From assembly GCA_947331495.1 (NCBI GenBank), contig CAMZOI010000001.1, positions 1,364,001-1,428,000 on the forward strand: a stretch of DNA of 64,000 bases. Direction: 5' to 3'. The position numbers were made by a program, and so were the translations under genes. This DNA is from Erythrobacteraceae bacterium Alg239-R51 (lineage in GTDB: Bacteria; Pseudomonadota; Alphaproteobacteria; Sphingomonadales; Sphingomonadaceae). The notes below the pieces were generated by a model, which made no database searches, had not been told where the DNA came from, and saw only the letters and a list, made by a program, of their open reading frames with translations. Shown here piece after piece: positions 17,046 through 25,543 of the stretch (positions within the stretch are counted from its first letter, which is position 1; every line of letters starts with the position of its first letter).

Positions 17046-18989
17046 ATGAGCGAGAATGCTTCGGTGCAGGATACCGTGCCTGACGGCATCCCTTCGCAAG
17101 AGGGCGGGGGCCTTGGACATGGTGCATCCAAGGGTGCACTCGCCTTCGGTGCCATTGGCATCGTTTTCGGCGATATTGGTACCAGTCCGCTCTATGCTTT
17201 CCGGGAAACTTTCGCCGGTACTGCCAGCATTGCGATAGACCGGCTTCACGTCCTGGGCGTCGTAAGCCTGATCTTCTGGTCGATGACGCTGGTGGTCTCC
17301 ATCCAGTATGTTTCCATCCTGATGCGCGCCGACAACAAGGGACAGGGCGGGAGCCTTGCGCTAGTCGCGCTGCTGAGCCGTCACATCGGAAAATCCGCAT
17401 ATGGCTGGCTGGTAGTATTGCTGGGGGTTTTCGCGACATCGCTGTTCTACGGAGACAGCATGATTACGCCTGCCATCTCGGTGCTGTCCGCGGTCGAGGG
17501 GTTGACTGTCGTCGACGAAGGGCTGCAACAATTCGTCATTCCCATCGCGCTGGTGCTGCTGGTGTGCCTGTTCCTGCTTCAGCAACGTGGCACGGCCAAG
17601 GTGGGTGCGCTTTTCGCGCCGGTGATGATCGTCTATTTCATCGTTATCGCCGGACTTGGCATCAACCAGATTATCCAGAACCCGGATATTCTGCTGGCGC
17701 TCAACCCCTACTATGCCGTGATGTTTTTTGTTCTCGACGGGGCGACTGCGTTCTTCGCGCTGGGCGCGGTGGTGCTGGCGGTAACGGGGTCCGAAGCGCT
17801 TTATTCCGATATGGGTCATTTCGGTCGCGGACCGATGCGGTTGAGCTGGTTCGGCTTCGTCATGCCGTGCCTGCTGCTCAACTATTTCGGGCAGGGCGCG
17901 ATGATCGCAGACCTTCCGCCCGAACAGGCGGCCGAGGTGATCCGCAACCCGTTTTTCATGCTGGCGAGCGAGGAGTTCCGCCTGCCGCTGGTGATCCTTG
18001 CCACGGTGGCGACCTTCATTGCCAGCCAGGCGGTGATTTCCGGTGCGTTCTCGATCACCCACCAGGCGATGCAACTCGGCTTCATTCCGCGCCTGTCTAT
18101 TCGGCATACGAGCGAAACCGAAGCGGGTCAGATATACATCCCGGTGGTAAATTGGGCGCTGATGGTCGCGGTCATCATCCTGGTGCTTACCTTCCAGACC
18201 TCATCCAACCTCGCCGGTGCATACGGTATCGCGGTGACCGGTGCGGTCACAATCGACACGCTGCTGATGGGCGTGCTGTTTGTCGGCGTGTGGAAATGGA
18301 AATGGTGGACGGCGGCACCAGTCGTGATCGTCTTCCTGATCGTCGATGGCGCCTATTTTGCCGCGAACCTGGTCAAGGTACCCGATGGCGGCTGGTTCCC
18401 CCTCGTCATCGGGCTTGTTGCCTTCACCCTGCTGACGACTTGGGCCAGGGGTCGCAAGCTGATGCGCGAACGGATGAGCGAGACCGCGCTGCCGATCGAG
18501 ATCTTCGCCAAGAGCGCCAAGAACTCCGCCACCCGCGTCCCCGGTACGGCGATCTTCATGGCGAGCCAGACGGCAGGCGTGCCGTCTGCGTTGCTGCATA
18601 ACATCAAGCACAACAAGGTTCTGCACGAGCGTGTCGTGATCCTGACCGTCCTGATTGCCGATACGCCTTACGTGCCGCAGCACGAGCGGTGCGAGATGAT
18701 CGATCTGGGCGATGGCTTCTATCGTGCCGTGCTGCATTACGGTTTCATGCAGGAAACCAACGTTCCGCTCGGCCTTACGGAAATGGAACGCTGCGGTGGC
18801 AAATTCGACATGATGCAGACCAGCTTTTTCCTCAGCCGCCAAACCCTGCTTGCCAGCGATAAGCCCGGCATGCCGATCTGGCGCGAGAAGATCTTCGCCT
18901 GGATGCTGCGAAACGCGGCGACCGCGATGGATTTCTTCCGCCTGCCGACCAATCGGGTGGTAGAGTTGGGGAGTCAGGTGGAGATTTAG
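17046..18989 (+). CDS. kup: Low-affinity potassium transporter Kup
   Basis: Kup (Trk-D) is a K+/H+ symporter of the KUP/HAK/KT family in the inner membrane. The 647-residue protein has the family signature [19 protein letters not shown] (about residues 38-56), about twelve membrane segments to residue 450, [19 protein letters not shown], and a C-terminal cytoplasmic domain beginning near [20 protein letters not shown]. Length and architecture are those of E. coli Kup (622). It stands alone with its own probable promoter. Confidence 0.96.
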   Translation: MSENASVQDTVPDGIPSQEGGGLGHGASKGALAFGAIGIVFGDIGTSPLYAFRETFAGTASIAIDRLHVLGVVSLIFWSMTLVVSIQYVSILMRADNKGQGGSLALVALLSRHIGKSAYGWLVVLLGVFATSLFYGDSMITPAISVLSAVEGLTVVDEGLQQFVIPIALVLLVCLFLLQQRGTAKVGALFAPVMIVYFIVIAGLGINQIIQNPDILLALNPYYAVMFFVLDGATAFFALGAVVLAVTGSEALYSDMGHFGRGPMRLSWFGFVMPCLLLNYFGQGAMIADLPPEQAAEVIRNPFFMLASEEFRLPLVILATVATFIASQAVISGAFSITHQAMQLGFIPRLSIRHTSETEAGQIYIPVVNWALMVAVIILVLTFQTSSNLAGAYGIAVTGAVTIDTLLMGVLFVGVWKWKWWTAAPVVIVFLIVDGAYFAANLVKVPDGGWFPLVIGLVAFTLLTTWARGRKLMRERMSETALPIEIFAKSAKNSATRVPGTAIFMASQTAGVPSALLHNIKHNKVLHERVVILTVLIADTPYVPQHERCEMIDLGDGFYRAVLHYGFMQETNVPLGLTEMERCGGKFDMMQTSFFLSRQTLLASDKPGMPIWREKIFAWMLRNAATAMDFFRLPTNRVVELGSQVEI

Positions 18990-18991
18990 TA

Positions 18992-19330
18992 TTGCAACTG
19001 CCGCCAGAACGCCCGGACGAGCCGGAATGGTTGCAAGTTCAGCGACAAGAAAAGAGTAAGCAGAGCAATTTTGCTATGGGGATTCCGCTAGGGAATCTCG
19101 TATTCGCTTTTTTACTGCTTCCGATGCTCTTTGCTGAAGCAGGAACGACCACTGGCGGTGCTATTTTATTCGGCTACATGACAGGGGTCTTTGGTCTGAA
19201 TCTACGGTTGGTGCGTCCGAAGTTCGAGCGAGGTTCAACATTCCGATATGCGAGTAATATTGTTGGAACTTACTCAGGAATTGCTTCGGCAATGAGCGGC
19301 ATTTTTTTGATTTTCCGGTTAGCCATCTAA
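18992..19330 (+). CDS. Hypothetical small membrane protein, atypical composition
   Basis: I do not recognise this gene. A TTG start at 18992 has GGAG about nine bases upstream and gives 112 residues; ATG 19076 would give 84. The N-terminus is charged (PERPDEPEWLQVQRQEKSKQ) and is followed by three hydrophobic segments (IPLGNLVFAFLLLPMLFA; GGAILFGYMTGVFGLNL; YSGIASAMSGIFLIFRLAI). Codon third positions are much richer in A/T than in neighbouring genes (many ATT, TTT, GGA, TTA codons), unlike kup and yciB. It starts right after kup and converges on yciB with an 11-base gap. It may be a recently acquired or orphan gene. Confidence 0.5.
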   Translation: MQLPPERPDEPEWLQVQRQEKSKQSNFAMGIPLGNLVFAFLLLPMLFAEAGTTTGGAILFGYMTGVFGLNLRLVRPKFERGSTFRYASNIVGTYSGIASAMSGIFLIFRLAI

Positions 19331-19341
19331 GAAATGTCAAG

Positions 19342-19980
19342 CTAAGCCGTCGGCGGTTCGTCCTTCACCACATCGTCCTTTTCCTCGACCGCCAGGCCAT
19401 GTTTCATCAGCATCGGGATCTGGGTGAAGGTGAACAGGAAACTGAGTGGCATGAAGACCCAGAACTTCGCCCATAGCCAGCTTTCGAAGTCCAGCTGCGC
19501 GCGGAGGATCTCGTTGAGGCCGGCAAGTAATAGGAAGAAGATGCCCCAGTTGCGCGACAGCTTGAGCCAGCCTTCGCGGTCCAGTCCCTCGAAGGCTGCT
19601 TCGAGCAGGATCTGTAGCAGCGCCTTGCCGCGCATCCATCCGCCGATCAACAACACGCCGAACAGGATGTAGATCGCAGTCGGCTTGATCTGGATGAAGC
19701 GTTCGTCGCGCAGCCAGATGGTCAGCGCGCCGAACCCTACGATTAGCGCGGTCGAGAGCATTAGCATTGGCGAGATATGGCCGAACTTCCATTTGCTGAA
19801 CGCCAGCGCGACCACGGCGGCGACCATAAAGGCTATCGTACCGTAGATCACCGCCGCGATCTCGCCGAATGTCGACGTTTCGGGCGGCTGGTAGAACTTG
19901 TACACGCCGAGGAAGACCAGCAATGGACCGTAATCGACGAGGATATTGAGCCAGCCCGATTTGGGCTTTTCTTCGGACAC
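19342..19980 (-). CDS. yciB: Inner membrane-spanning protein YciB (intracellular septation protein A family)
   Basis: YciB (IspZ/IspA) is an inner-membrane protein linked to cell division and envelope integrity. The 212-residue product has six hydrophobic segments and family features DYGPLLVFLGVYKF, SKWKFGHISPMLMLS, WLRDERFIQIKPT, LSRNWGIFFLLLAGLNEILRA and FWVFMPLSFLFTFTQIP. The start is GTG 19980, whose codon overlaps the ftsY stop by one base (TAGTG), so it is the last gene of dapF-mtaB-ftsY-yciB. Confidence 0.93.
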   Translation of the reverse strand: MSEEKPKSGWLNILVDYGPLLVFLGVYKFYQPPETSTFGEIAAVIYGTIAFMVAAVVALAFSKWKFGHISPMLMLSTALIVGFGALTIWLRDERFIQIKPTAIYILFGVLLIGGWMRGKALLQILLEAAFEGLDREGWLKLSRNWGIFFLLLAGLNEILRAQLDFESWLWAKFWVFMPLSFLFTFTQIPMLMKHGLAVEEKDDVVKDEPPTA

Positions 19981-20906
19981 TAAGCCACTCCTGCAATGAC
20001 ACGCGCAACAAGGTCGGGATCGAAGGGGCGCAAATCGTCCAGCTTCTCGCCAACGCCGATGGCGTGGATCGGCAACCCGTACTGCTCCGCCGCCGCGACC
20101 AACACGCCACCGCGCGCAGTGCCGTCGAGCTTGGTCATGACGATTCCGGTCACGCCTGCGACCTCCTTGAACACGTCAATCTGGTTCAAGGCGTTCTGGC
20201 CGTTGGTGGCATCGAGCACCAGCACGACATCGTGCGGTGCTTCGGGGTTGAGGCGCCCGAGAACTTTGCGGATCTTGGCCAGTTCGTCCATTAGTTCGCG
20301 CTTGTTCTGCAATCGCCCGGCGGTATCCACGATCAGAGCATCGGTCCCGATCTCGGTGCCTTTCTTGACCGCGTCGAACACGATGCTGGCCGGATCGCCG
20401 CCTTCGGGCCCGCGGACGATCGGCACACCCACGCGGTCGGCCCAGGTCGCAAGCTGGCCGATGGCGGCGGCGCGAAACGTGTCGCCTGCCGCCAACATGA
20501 CATTGTAGTCGTCCTCGACTAACAGATGGGCCAGCTTGGCGATGGTGGTAGTCTTACCGCTGCCGTTCACGCCGATCACCAGAATGACCTGCGGGCGTGG
20601 AAAGGCGGTCACTTCGATCGGTTTCGCGACCGGGCGCAGGATTGCGGCGATTTCGTCGGCTACCGCTTCCTTTAATTCGCGCTCGGTTATCTCCAGCCCG
20701 AAACGCTTCTCGGCCAATTTGGCGCGAATGCGTGCGGCGGCCGAAGGACCAAGGTCGGACAGGATCAACGCATCCTCGACATCGTCGAGCGTCGCATCGT
20801 CGAGCTTCGCAGTGCCGACAATTTCGGTGAGGTTGGATGTCAAACGTTCGGAGGTCTTTCGAAATCCGCCGAACAGTCGATCGCTCCAGCTAGGTCTGTC
20901 ATTCAT
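19980..20906 (-). CDS. ftsY: Signal recognition particle receptor FtsY
   Basis: FtsY is the SRP receptor GTPase that docks ribosomes translating membrane proteins. The 308-residue protein has the N-domain (KTSERLTSNLTEIVGTAKLD) and G-domain motifs GVNGSGKTTTIAKLA (P-loop), DTAGRLQNKRELMDEL and TKLDGTARGG. It lacks the long acidic A-domain of E. coli FtsY, as usual in alphaproteobacteria. I chose ATG 20906 (MNDRPSWSDRLFGGF); the frame stays open upstream into mtaB. The start overlaps the mtaB stop by four bases. Confidence 0.96.
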   Translation of the reverse strand: MNDRPSWSDRLFGGFRKTSERLTSNLTEIVGTAKLDDATLDDVEDALILSDLGPSAAARIRAKLAEKRFGLEITERELKEAVADEIAAILRPVAKPIEVTAFPRPQVILVIGVNGSGKTTTIAKLAHLLVEDDYNVMLAAGDTFRAAAIGQLATWADRVGVPIVRGPEGGDPASIVFDAVKKGTEIGTDALIVDTAGRLQNKRELMDELAKIRKVLGRLNPEAPHDVVLVLDATNGQNALNQIDVFKEVAGVTGIVMTKLDGTARGGVLVAAAEQYGLPIHAIGVGEKLDDLRPFDPDLVARVIAGVA

Positions 20907-22078
20907 CGCAGAAGCCCATCCTCGATAGCGTTCGGCGTAACGGTAACGATCTCGCCGCGCCTCGTGCTTTCGGGCAGGGCGACACGCGCGAATTGCGGAG
21001 TGTACCCTGTACCGTCTGCCTCGGCGAGGACCGGATGCGGCTTGTCGACGAGCGTTGCCAGCCATTCGGCGCGTACCTTCCCAACGACAGCGCGCAGTTC
21101 GGCCGCGCGCCGCTTGACCGTGGGCCGGTCAACCTGTGGCATGCGCGCAGCAGGCGTCTCCGGACGAGGAGAGTACGGAAAGACATGACCATGAACGATT
21201 TTGAGTTCCTCTATGATAGAGAGATTGGCCGAATGATGTTCTTCAGTCTCGGTGGGGAAACCGGAGATCAGATCCGCACCGATCGCAAGGTCGGGACGAT
21301 GTTGCTTGAGCCGGCGCACCACGCCGAGGGCATCGCCACGCAGATGCCGCCGTTTCATGCGCTTGAGGATCAGGTCATGTCCGTGCTGAAGCGACAGATG
21401 CAGATGCGGCATTAGCCGTTGTTCGCTCGCGAACAGTTCGAACAGCAGCGGGTCGATCTCGATACCGTCGAGCGACGACATGCGCAGGCGCTGGAGATCG
21501 GGGAAGCTGTCCAGAACGGCGCGCACCAACTCGCCCAGTGCAGGTGTGTCGGGCAGGTCGTGGCCCCACGAGGTCACGTCGACCCCCGTAATCACAACTT
21601 CGGCGGCACCGAGCGTCCTATGCCGCTCGACCTCGCCGAGGACTTCGGGTATGGGTTTCGAACGACTTTTTCCCCGCCCCTGCGGAATCACGCAGAAGGT
21701 ACAGGCATGGTCGCAGCCGTTCTGAACCGCAATGAAGGCACGGGTGTGGACCGGGGGTAGGGCTGGCGTATCCAGCGGTATGTTCCAGGCGCGCGGGTCA
21801 AGCTTGGTTTCATTACCGATCAGGCCATCGACTTCGGGCATGGCGGCAAGCTGCTCGCGTTCGATTTCAGCGGCGCATCCCGTCACCAGCAGGCGTGCGC
21901 TCGGATTGGCACGCCGTGCGCGACGGATCGTCTGACGGGTCTGGCGCACCGCCTCGCTCGTCACCGCGCAACTGTTCACCACGACGAGATTCTCCTCGCC
22001 CGCCAGCATTGCCCGGATGTTTTCGCTTTCCGACAGATTGAGCCGACAGCCCAGCGAGATGACTTCGGGCGCAGTCAT
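20903..22078 (-). CDS. mtaB: tRNA t6A37 methylthiotransferase MtaB
   Basis: MtaB converts t6A at position 37 of ANN-decoding tRNAs to ms2t6A using two 4Fe-4S clusters. The 391-residue protein has the N-terminal MTTase cysteines in ISLGCRLNLSES, VVNSCAVTSEA and VTGCAAEIE, and the radical-SAM motif NGCDHACTFCVIPQGRGKSRS (CxxxCxxC). A small C-terminal TRAM-like segment follows residue 335. It lacks the longer spacing of MiaB, which favours MtaB. The ATG at 22078 overlaps the dapF stop (ATGA). Confidence 0.92.
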   Translation of the reverse strand: MTAPEVISLGCRLNLSESENIRAMLAGEENLVVVNSCAVTSEAVRQTRQTIRRARRANPSARLLVTGCAAEIEREQLAAMPEVDGLIGNETKLDPRAWNIPLDTPALPPVHTRAFIAVQNGCDHACTFCVIPQGRGKSRSKPIPEVLGEVERHRTLGAAEVVITGVDVTSWGHDLPDTPALGELVRAVLDSFPDLQRLRMSSLDGIEIDPLLFELFASEQRLMPHLHLSLQHGHDLILKRMKRRHLRGDALGVVRRLKQHRPDLAIGADLISGFPTETEEHHSANLSIIEELKIVHGHVFPYSPRPETPAARMPQVDRPTVKRRAAELRAVVGKVRAEWLATLVDKPHPVLAEADGTGYTPQFARVALPESTRRGEIVTVTPNAIEDGLLR

Positions 22079-22884
22079 GCAAACGCGCTCCATTCGAACG
22101 AGCCGCGAAAGCTTTCCGTGGCCGGACCGGTCATCCGGATGCGGTTGTCCTCTTCCCAAGCAATGGACAGATCGCCCCCCGGAAGGGTTACAATTGCGTC
22201 GCGTTCCACCAGCTTGCGGCGCATTGCGACGGCTGCGGTAGCACAGGCCCCGGTGCCGCAGGCACGGGTCAGGCCAACCCCGCGTTCCCAGACTCGCAGC
22301 CGGATGTGTTTCCTGTCCAAAAGGGTCGCGACATTAACGTTGACCCCTTCAGAAAACAGCGGATCATTCTCGATTTGCCGGCCGAGCACGTCCAGTGGCA
22401 CGGCATCGCAATCATCGACGAAAAACACGACGTGTGGATTGCCGACGTTCACTGCTCCCGGTTCCTCCAGCATTTCCCATCTCACGGGCATCGAAAGCGT
22501 GTCCATGGCATAAGCCAGGGGTATCTCTTCCCACCCGAAGCGGGGGGCCCCCATATCGACAGTCGCTCCGCCTTCATGCGGCTCGACGTAGATGAAGCCA
22601 CCGGATGTTTCGAGCTGCGCCGGAGAGCCGTGCAACAGCGCAATGGCGCGGCTGGCATTACCGCATGCGCCGACTTCACCCCCGTCGGCATTGAAGATGC
22701 GCATCCGGAAATCGGCGCTATCGCTAGGATCGAGCACGATTAGCTGGTCACAGCCAATACCCGTACGTCGATCGGCGATGCGGCGGGCAAAGCCATCATC
22801 GAAAGCGGGCAGGGGGCTTTGGCGCGCATCCAGTACGACGAAATCGTTGCCCAGCCCATGCATCTTGAGGAATTCGACCCGCAT
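22075..22884 (-). CDS. dapF: Diaminopimelate epimerase
   Basis: DapF interconverts LL- and meso-diaminopimelate, giving the meso form for peptidoglycan and lysine. The 269-residue protein has FLKMHGLGNDFVVLDAR at the N-terminus and the two catalytic cysteines in EVGACGNASRA and RACGTGACATAAVA. An ATG four codons upstream (22896) is an alternative start; neither has a strong ribosome binding site. It is the first gene of the overlapping operon dapF-mtaB-ftsY-yciB, 52 bases after the GGDEF/EAL gene on the same strand. Confidence 0.96.
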   Translation of the reverse strand: MRVEFLKMHGLGNDFVVLDARQSPLPAFDDGFARRIADRRTGIGCDQLIVLDPSDSADFRMRIFNADGGEVGACGNASRAIALLHGSPAQLETSGGFIYVEPHEGGATVDMGAPRFGWEEIPLAYAMDTLSMPVRWEMLEEPGAVNVGNPHVVFFVDDCDAVPLDVLGRQIENDPLFSEGVNVNVATLLDRKHIRLRVWERGVGLTRACGTGACATAAVAMRRKLVERDAIVTLPGGDLSIAWEEDNRIRMTGPATESFRGSFEWSAFA

Positions 22885-22936
22885 CGTGCGCGGCATCTAT
22901 GCGTTGTCGCAGGCAGCGTCCAGTGCGCGGGGCAGG

Positions 22937-24625
22937 TCAGCCGGCCTGGGCGCCTCCTTCGGAGCGATCGGGCTTGTCGCCAAATGCGATCTTGGTGACA
23001 TTGCCGGTCTCCTTGTTTGCTAGCAGACCTTTTGCATCGAGCCGCTCGATGACCTTGTCAGCCGGTTCGGGCCGACCATAGTGATAACCTTGGCCTTTCA
23101 TGCTGCCCATGCATTTGAGCGCCTCGAGCACGGCCTCGTTTTCGATCCCCTCGGCGGTGACGGGCAGGTGGAGACCTTCGCTCATAGAAAGGATTGCATC
23201 GACAAGCTCGGTACCGTGTTCTTCCTTGAGATCGGAAATGAAACCGCGATCAATCTTCAGCCGGTCGAATGGCAGGGAGCGCAGTTGCGAGAGGCTTGAA
23301 TACCCCGTTCCAAAATCGTCCAGGCTGATTTGCACGCCCTGGTTGCGGAGACTGGTAATCATCGATCGCACGATGCCGACATTTTCGTGCAGGCAGCTTT
23401 CGGTAATCTCGACGTCGAGACGATTGGCCGGAAAGTTATGCTGGACAAGCATCTTCAGCAGCTTCTGCGCAAACCACGGGTCGCGCATCTGAACGGGCGA
23501 GATATTTACCGACAGGGTCAATTTCGCGTTCCAGTTCTTCGCGTCTTCGAAAGCCTGAGCCATGAGTTTTTCGCTCAATTCGCCGATAACGCCAATATCT
23601 TCTGCAATGGGAATGAAGATATCGGGCCCGACCACCCCCATTTCCGGCGATTCCCAGCGGGCCAGCATTTCAAACCCGACCAGGGCTCCGCTCTCGAGAT
23701 CGATCTGCTGTTCGTAATATGGCTTGAATTCCCCTGCGGCGATGCCCTTGCGAATGCCCGATTCCAGCTCGTTACGGAATCTCAGTTCGTTTTCCATCGG
23801 GGCTTCAAACCAGTAGAACCGGTTCTTTCCCTGCTTCTTGGCGTGATACATCCCGATATCGGCCTTGTGCATCAGCCGTTGGGCAGACGCAGTCCCAAGG
23901 CCCGTCTCGTCAAGCTGAATGCTGGAGGCGATACCGATCGATATCGTGATGTCGATCTCCCCGCCGGTGCAGGCGACAGGTCGTGCGACCTGTTCGACCA
24001 TACGCGTGGCGATCTGGTCGATCCGGTTCGGTGCCCGACTGTGATAGGGCAAGGCGCAAATGAATTCGTCTCCTCCAAGGCGGGCCAGAACGCCGCCGGG
24101 CGGTAGCAGCCGCTCGATCCGCTGAGCGGTCGCGTAGAGCACTTCGTCACCGACCTGGTGGCCGTTCAGATCGTTGACCTGCTTGAAGTTATCGAGGTCG
24201 ATGGCGATCACTGCAAGCGCGCTTTCGCATGGATCGATCTGGCCCAGCATCTGGCCGAGTGCGGCTGTAAAGCTGCGACGGTTCTGGCACCCTGTCAGGT
24301 GGTCGATATCGGCGAGCCGTCGGGCCTCCTGCTCCGAGACGGTACGCGCCTTCAATTCTGCGTTCAGCACCTTGAAGCGGTTCCATCCAAGCAGGATGAG
24401 GGCAATGTTGAGGAGCAGCGCGTTGGTCAACACGACATCGGGCGGCGCAGCCTCGCCCCGCCACGCTCGTACCAGACCCGGCATCACGAGGCTTGCCGTA
24501 CCGACAAACAACATGACTGCAGCCAGGGCGATGGCCAAGGTCAAATGATCGTGTTCGTGCCGATCGAAGAAGCGGCTGATCCTGCCCTTTTTTGTGGACC
24601 GATGAATTGAATGTCTTGCGGACAA
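22937..24625 (-). CDS. Membrane-bound GGDEF-EAL protein (c-di-GMP synthesis and/or hydrolysis)
   Basis: The 562-residue protein has two N-terminal membrane segments (about 28-53 and 66-81), a GGDEF domain (about 105-265) with intact RLGGDEFICALP, and an EAL domain (about 280-525). The EAL motif reads EML, and the other catalytic residues are present: VNISPVQM, VEITES, DDFGTGYSSLS, KIDRGF, AEGIEN and the Gln of GQGYHYG. No RxxD product-inhibition site precedes GGDEF. It is therefore a plausible active phosphodiesterase, possibly bifunctional. There is no sensory domain beyond the short membrane region. Confidence 0.92.
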   Translation of the reverse strand: MSARHSIHRSTKKGRISRFFDRHEHDHLTLAIALAAVMLFVGTASLVMPGLVRAWRGEAAPPDVVLTNALLLNIALILLGWNRFKVLNAELKARTVSEQEARRLADIDHLTGCQNRRSFTAALGQMLGQIDPCESALAVIAIDLDNFKQVNDLNGHQVGDEVLYATAQRIERLLPPGGVLARLGGDEFICALPYHSRAPNRIDQIATRMVEQVARPVACTGGEIDITISIGIASSIQLDETGLGTASAQRLMHKADIGMYHAKKQGKNRFYWFEAPMENELRFRNELESGIRKGIAAGEFKPYYEQQIDLESGALVGFEMLARWESPEMGVVGPDIFIPIAEDIGVIGELSEKLMAQAFEDAKNWNAKLTLSVNISPVQMRDPWFAQKLLKMLVQHNFPANRLDVEITESCLHENVGIVRSMITSLRNQGVQISLDDFGTGYSSLSQLRSLPFDRLKIDRGFISDLKEEHGTELVDAILSMSEGLHLPVTAEGIENEAVLEALKCMGSMKGQGYHYGRPEPADKVIERLDAKGLLANKETGNVTKIAFGDKPDRSEGGAQAG

Positions 24626-24775
24626 ATCCGCCCCCTGCCGTATCTAACCCGTCAGGCGATATCCACGGACGCCTAAGAAGCGGTTAATTGCAGGCAAGCA
24701 AGCAGGGGTGGCCAGCCAAAGTGCCCGCGGCTATCGCGCACTCTTTCCGCTCTCGATCGAGGAAGTTGTCTTACG

Positions 24776-25183
24776 ATGCGCTACTGGCTGATGAAGTCCG
24801 AACCGTTCAAATATAGTTGGGACGATCTCGTCGAGGAAAAGGAAGGGACCTGGGACGGTGTGCGCAACCACCAGGCGAAAAACAATCTGGCGGCAATGAA
24901 CAAGGGCGACCAGTGCTTCTTCTATTATTCGCGCGAAGGGCTCGAAGTCGTTGGCATATGCGAGGTAAGCGAAGCGGGAATCACCGACCCGACCGATCCG
25001 GAGGGAAAATGGGCGGCTGTGAAGGTGAAGCCGAAAACCAAATTGCCGCATCCGGTATCACTCAAATCGATCAAGGCAGAACCCAGATTGGCCGATTGCG
25101 AACTCGTGCGCCTGTCCAGATTGTCGGTGGCGGAAATCAAGCCGGCCGAATGGTCGGTCATCTGCTCCATGGCAGGTATCTAG
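24776..25183 (+). CDS. EVE domain protein (PUA-like)
   Basis: The 135-residue protein is a stand-alone EVE domain: MRYWLMKSEPFKYSWDDLVE, GTWDGVRNHQAKNNLAAM, KGDQCFFYYSREGLEVVGI and the C-terminal SVAEIKPAEWSVICSMAG. EVE domains fold like PUA/YTH domains and bind modified bases in DNA or RNA; the closest well-known relative is thymocyte nuclear protein 1. GAGGAAG lies twelve bases before the ATG. It is divergent from the GGDEF/EAL gene across 150 bases in which I see nothing else. No restriction or modification genes are nearby. Confidence 0.92.
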   Translation: MRYWLMKSEPFKYSWDDLVEEKEGTWDGVRNHQAKNNLAAMNKGDQCFFYYSREGLEVVGICEVSEAGITDPTDPEGKWAAVKVKPKTKLPHPVSLKSIKAEPRLADCELVRLSRLSVAEIKPAEWSVICSMAGI

Positions 25184-25222
25184 TTCTCGTCGCAACCGTT
25201 GCTCGCTTGGTCGTACCGGTCC

Positions 25223-25248
25223 GGAACGCTCGAAGCGGGTCCTGCGTT
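25223..25248 (+). promoter_or_regulatory. EcfG-type general stress promoter of the CsbD gene
   Basis: GGAAC (25223-25227), 17 bases, then CGTT (25245-25248) matches the alphaproteobacterial EcfG (PhyR-NepR-EcfG) consensus GGAAC-N16-17-CGTT exactly. The CsbD start lies 54 bases downstream. CsbD-like proteins are classic general-stress genes, which supports the call. Confidence 0.68.
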
Positions 25249-25302
25249 ATCTCTTTGTAAGCGCGCAAAAACCTGCGCCGCAATGTGACTAGGAGATACA
25301 TC

Positions 25303-25473
25303 ATGGGTGAACTGACAGAAAAAGCCAAAGGCAACGCCAATGAAGCGGTTGGAAATATGAAGCAGAAATCCGACGATCCAAAAACCCGCGCTGAGGGTCG
25401 CTCGCAAGAGAAGAAGGGTGAAGCTCAGCAATTGAAGGGCGAAGTCGAAGGCAAGCTCGGCAACGACGTCTGA
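25303..25473 (+). CDS. CsbD family stress protein
   Basis: This 56-residue, very hydrophilic protein starts MGELTEKAKGNANEAVGNMK and has the CsbD repeat pattern (KGKxxEAxGxxK...), with KAEGRSQ-like and LKGEVEGKLG segments. CsbD proteins accumulate under stress; their biochemical role is unknown. AGGAGA is seven bases before ATG 25303; an upstream in-frame ATG (25285) would precede the ribosome binding site. It has a consensus EcfG promoter and a terminator. Confidence 0.9.
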   Translation: MGELTEKAKGNANEAVGNMKQKSDDPKTRAEGRSQEKKGEAQQLKGEVEGKLGNDV

Positions 25474-25497
25474 TCCCATTCTGGCAAGGTAAAATGA

Positions 25498-25533
25498 AAA
25501 CGGGCCGCGTTCCATCGGGAGCGCAGCCCGTTT
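25498..25533. terminator. Bidirectional intrinsic terminator
   Basis: AAACGGGC-C-GCG pairs with CGC-A-GCCCGTTT (one mismatch) around a short loop. T-rich tracts follow on both strands (TTTCGTTTCG on plus, TTTTCATTTT on minus). It ends the CsbD transcript and the converging flavoprotein transcript, whose stop is at 25544. Confidence 0.8.
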
Positions 25534-25543
25534 CGTTTCGTCT

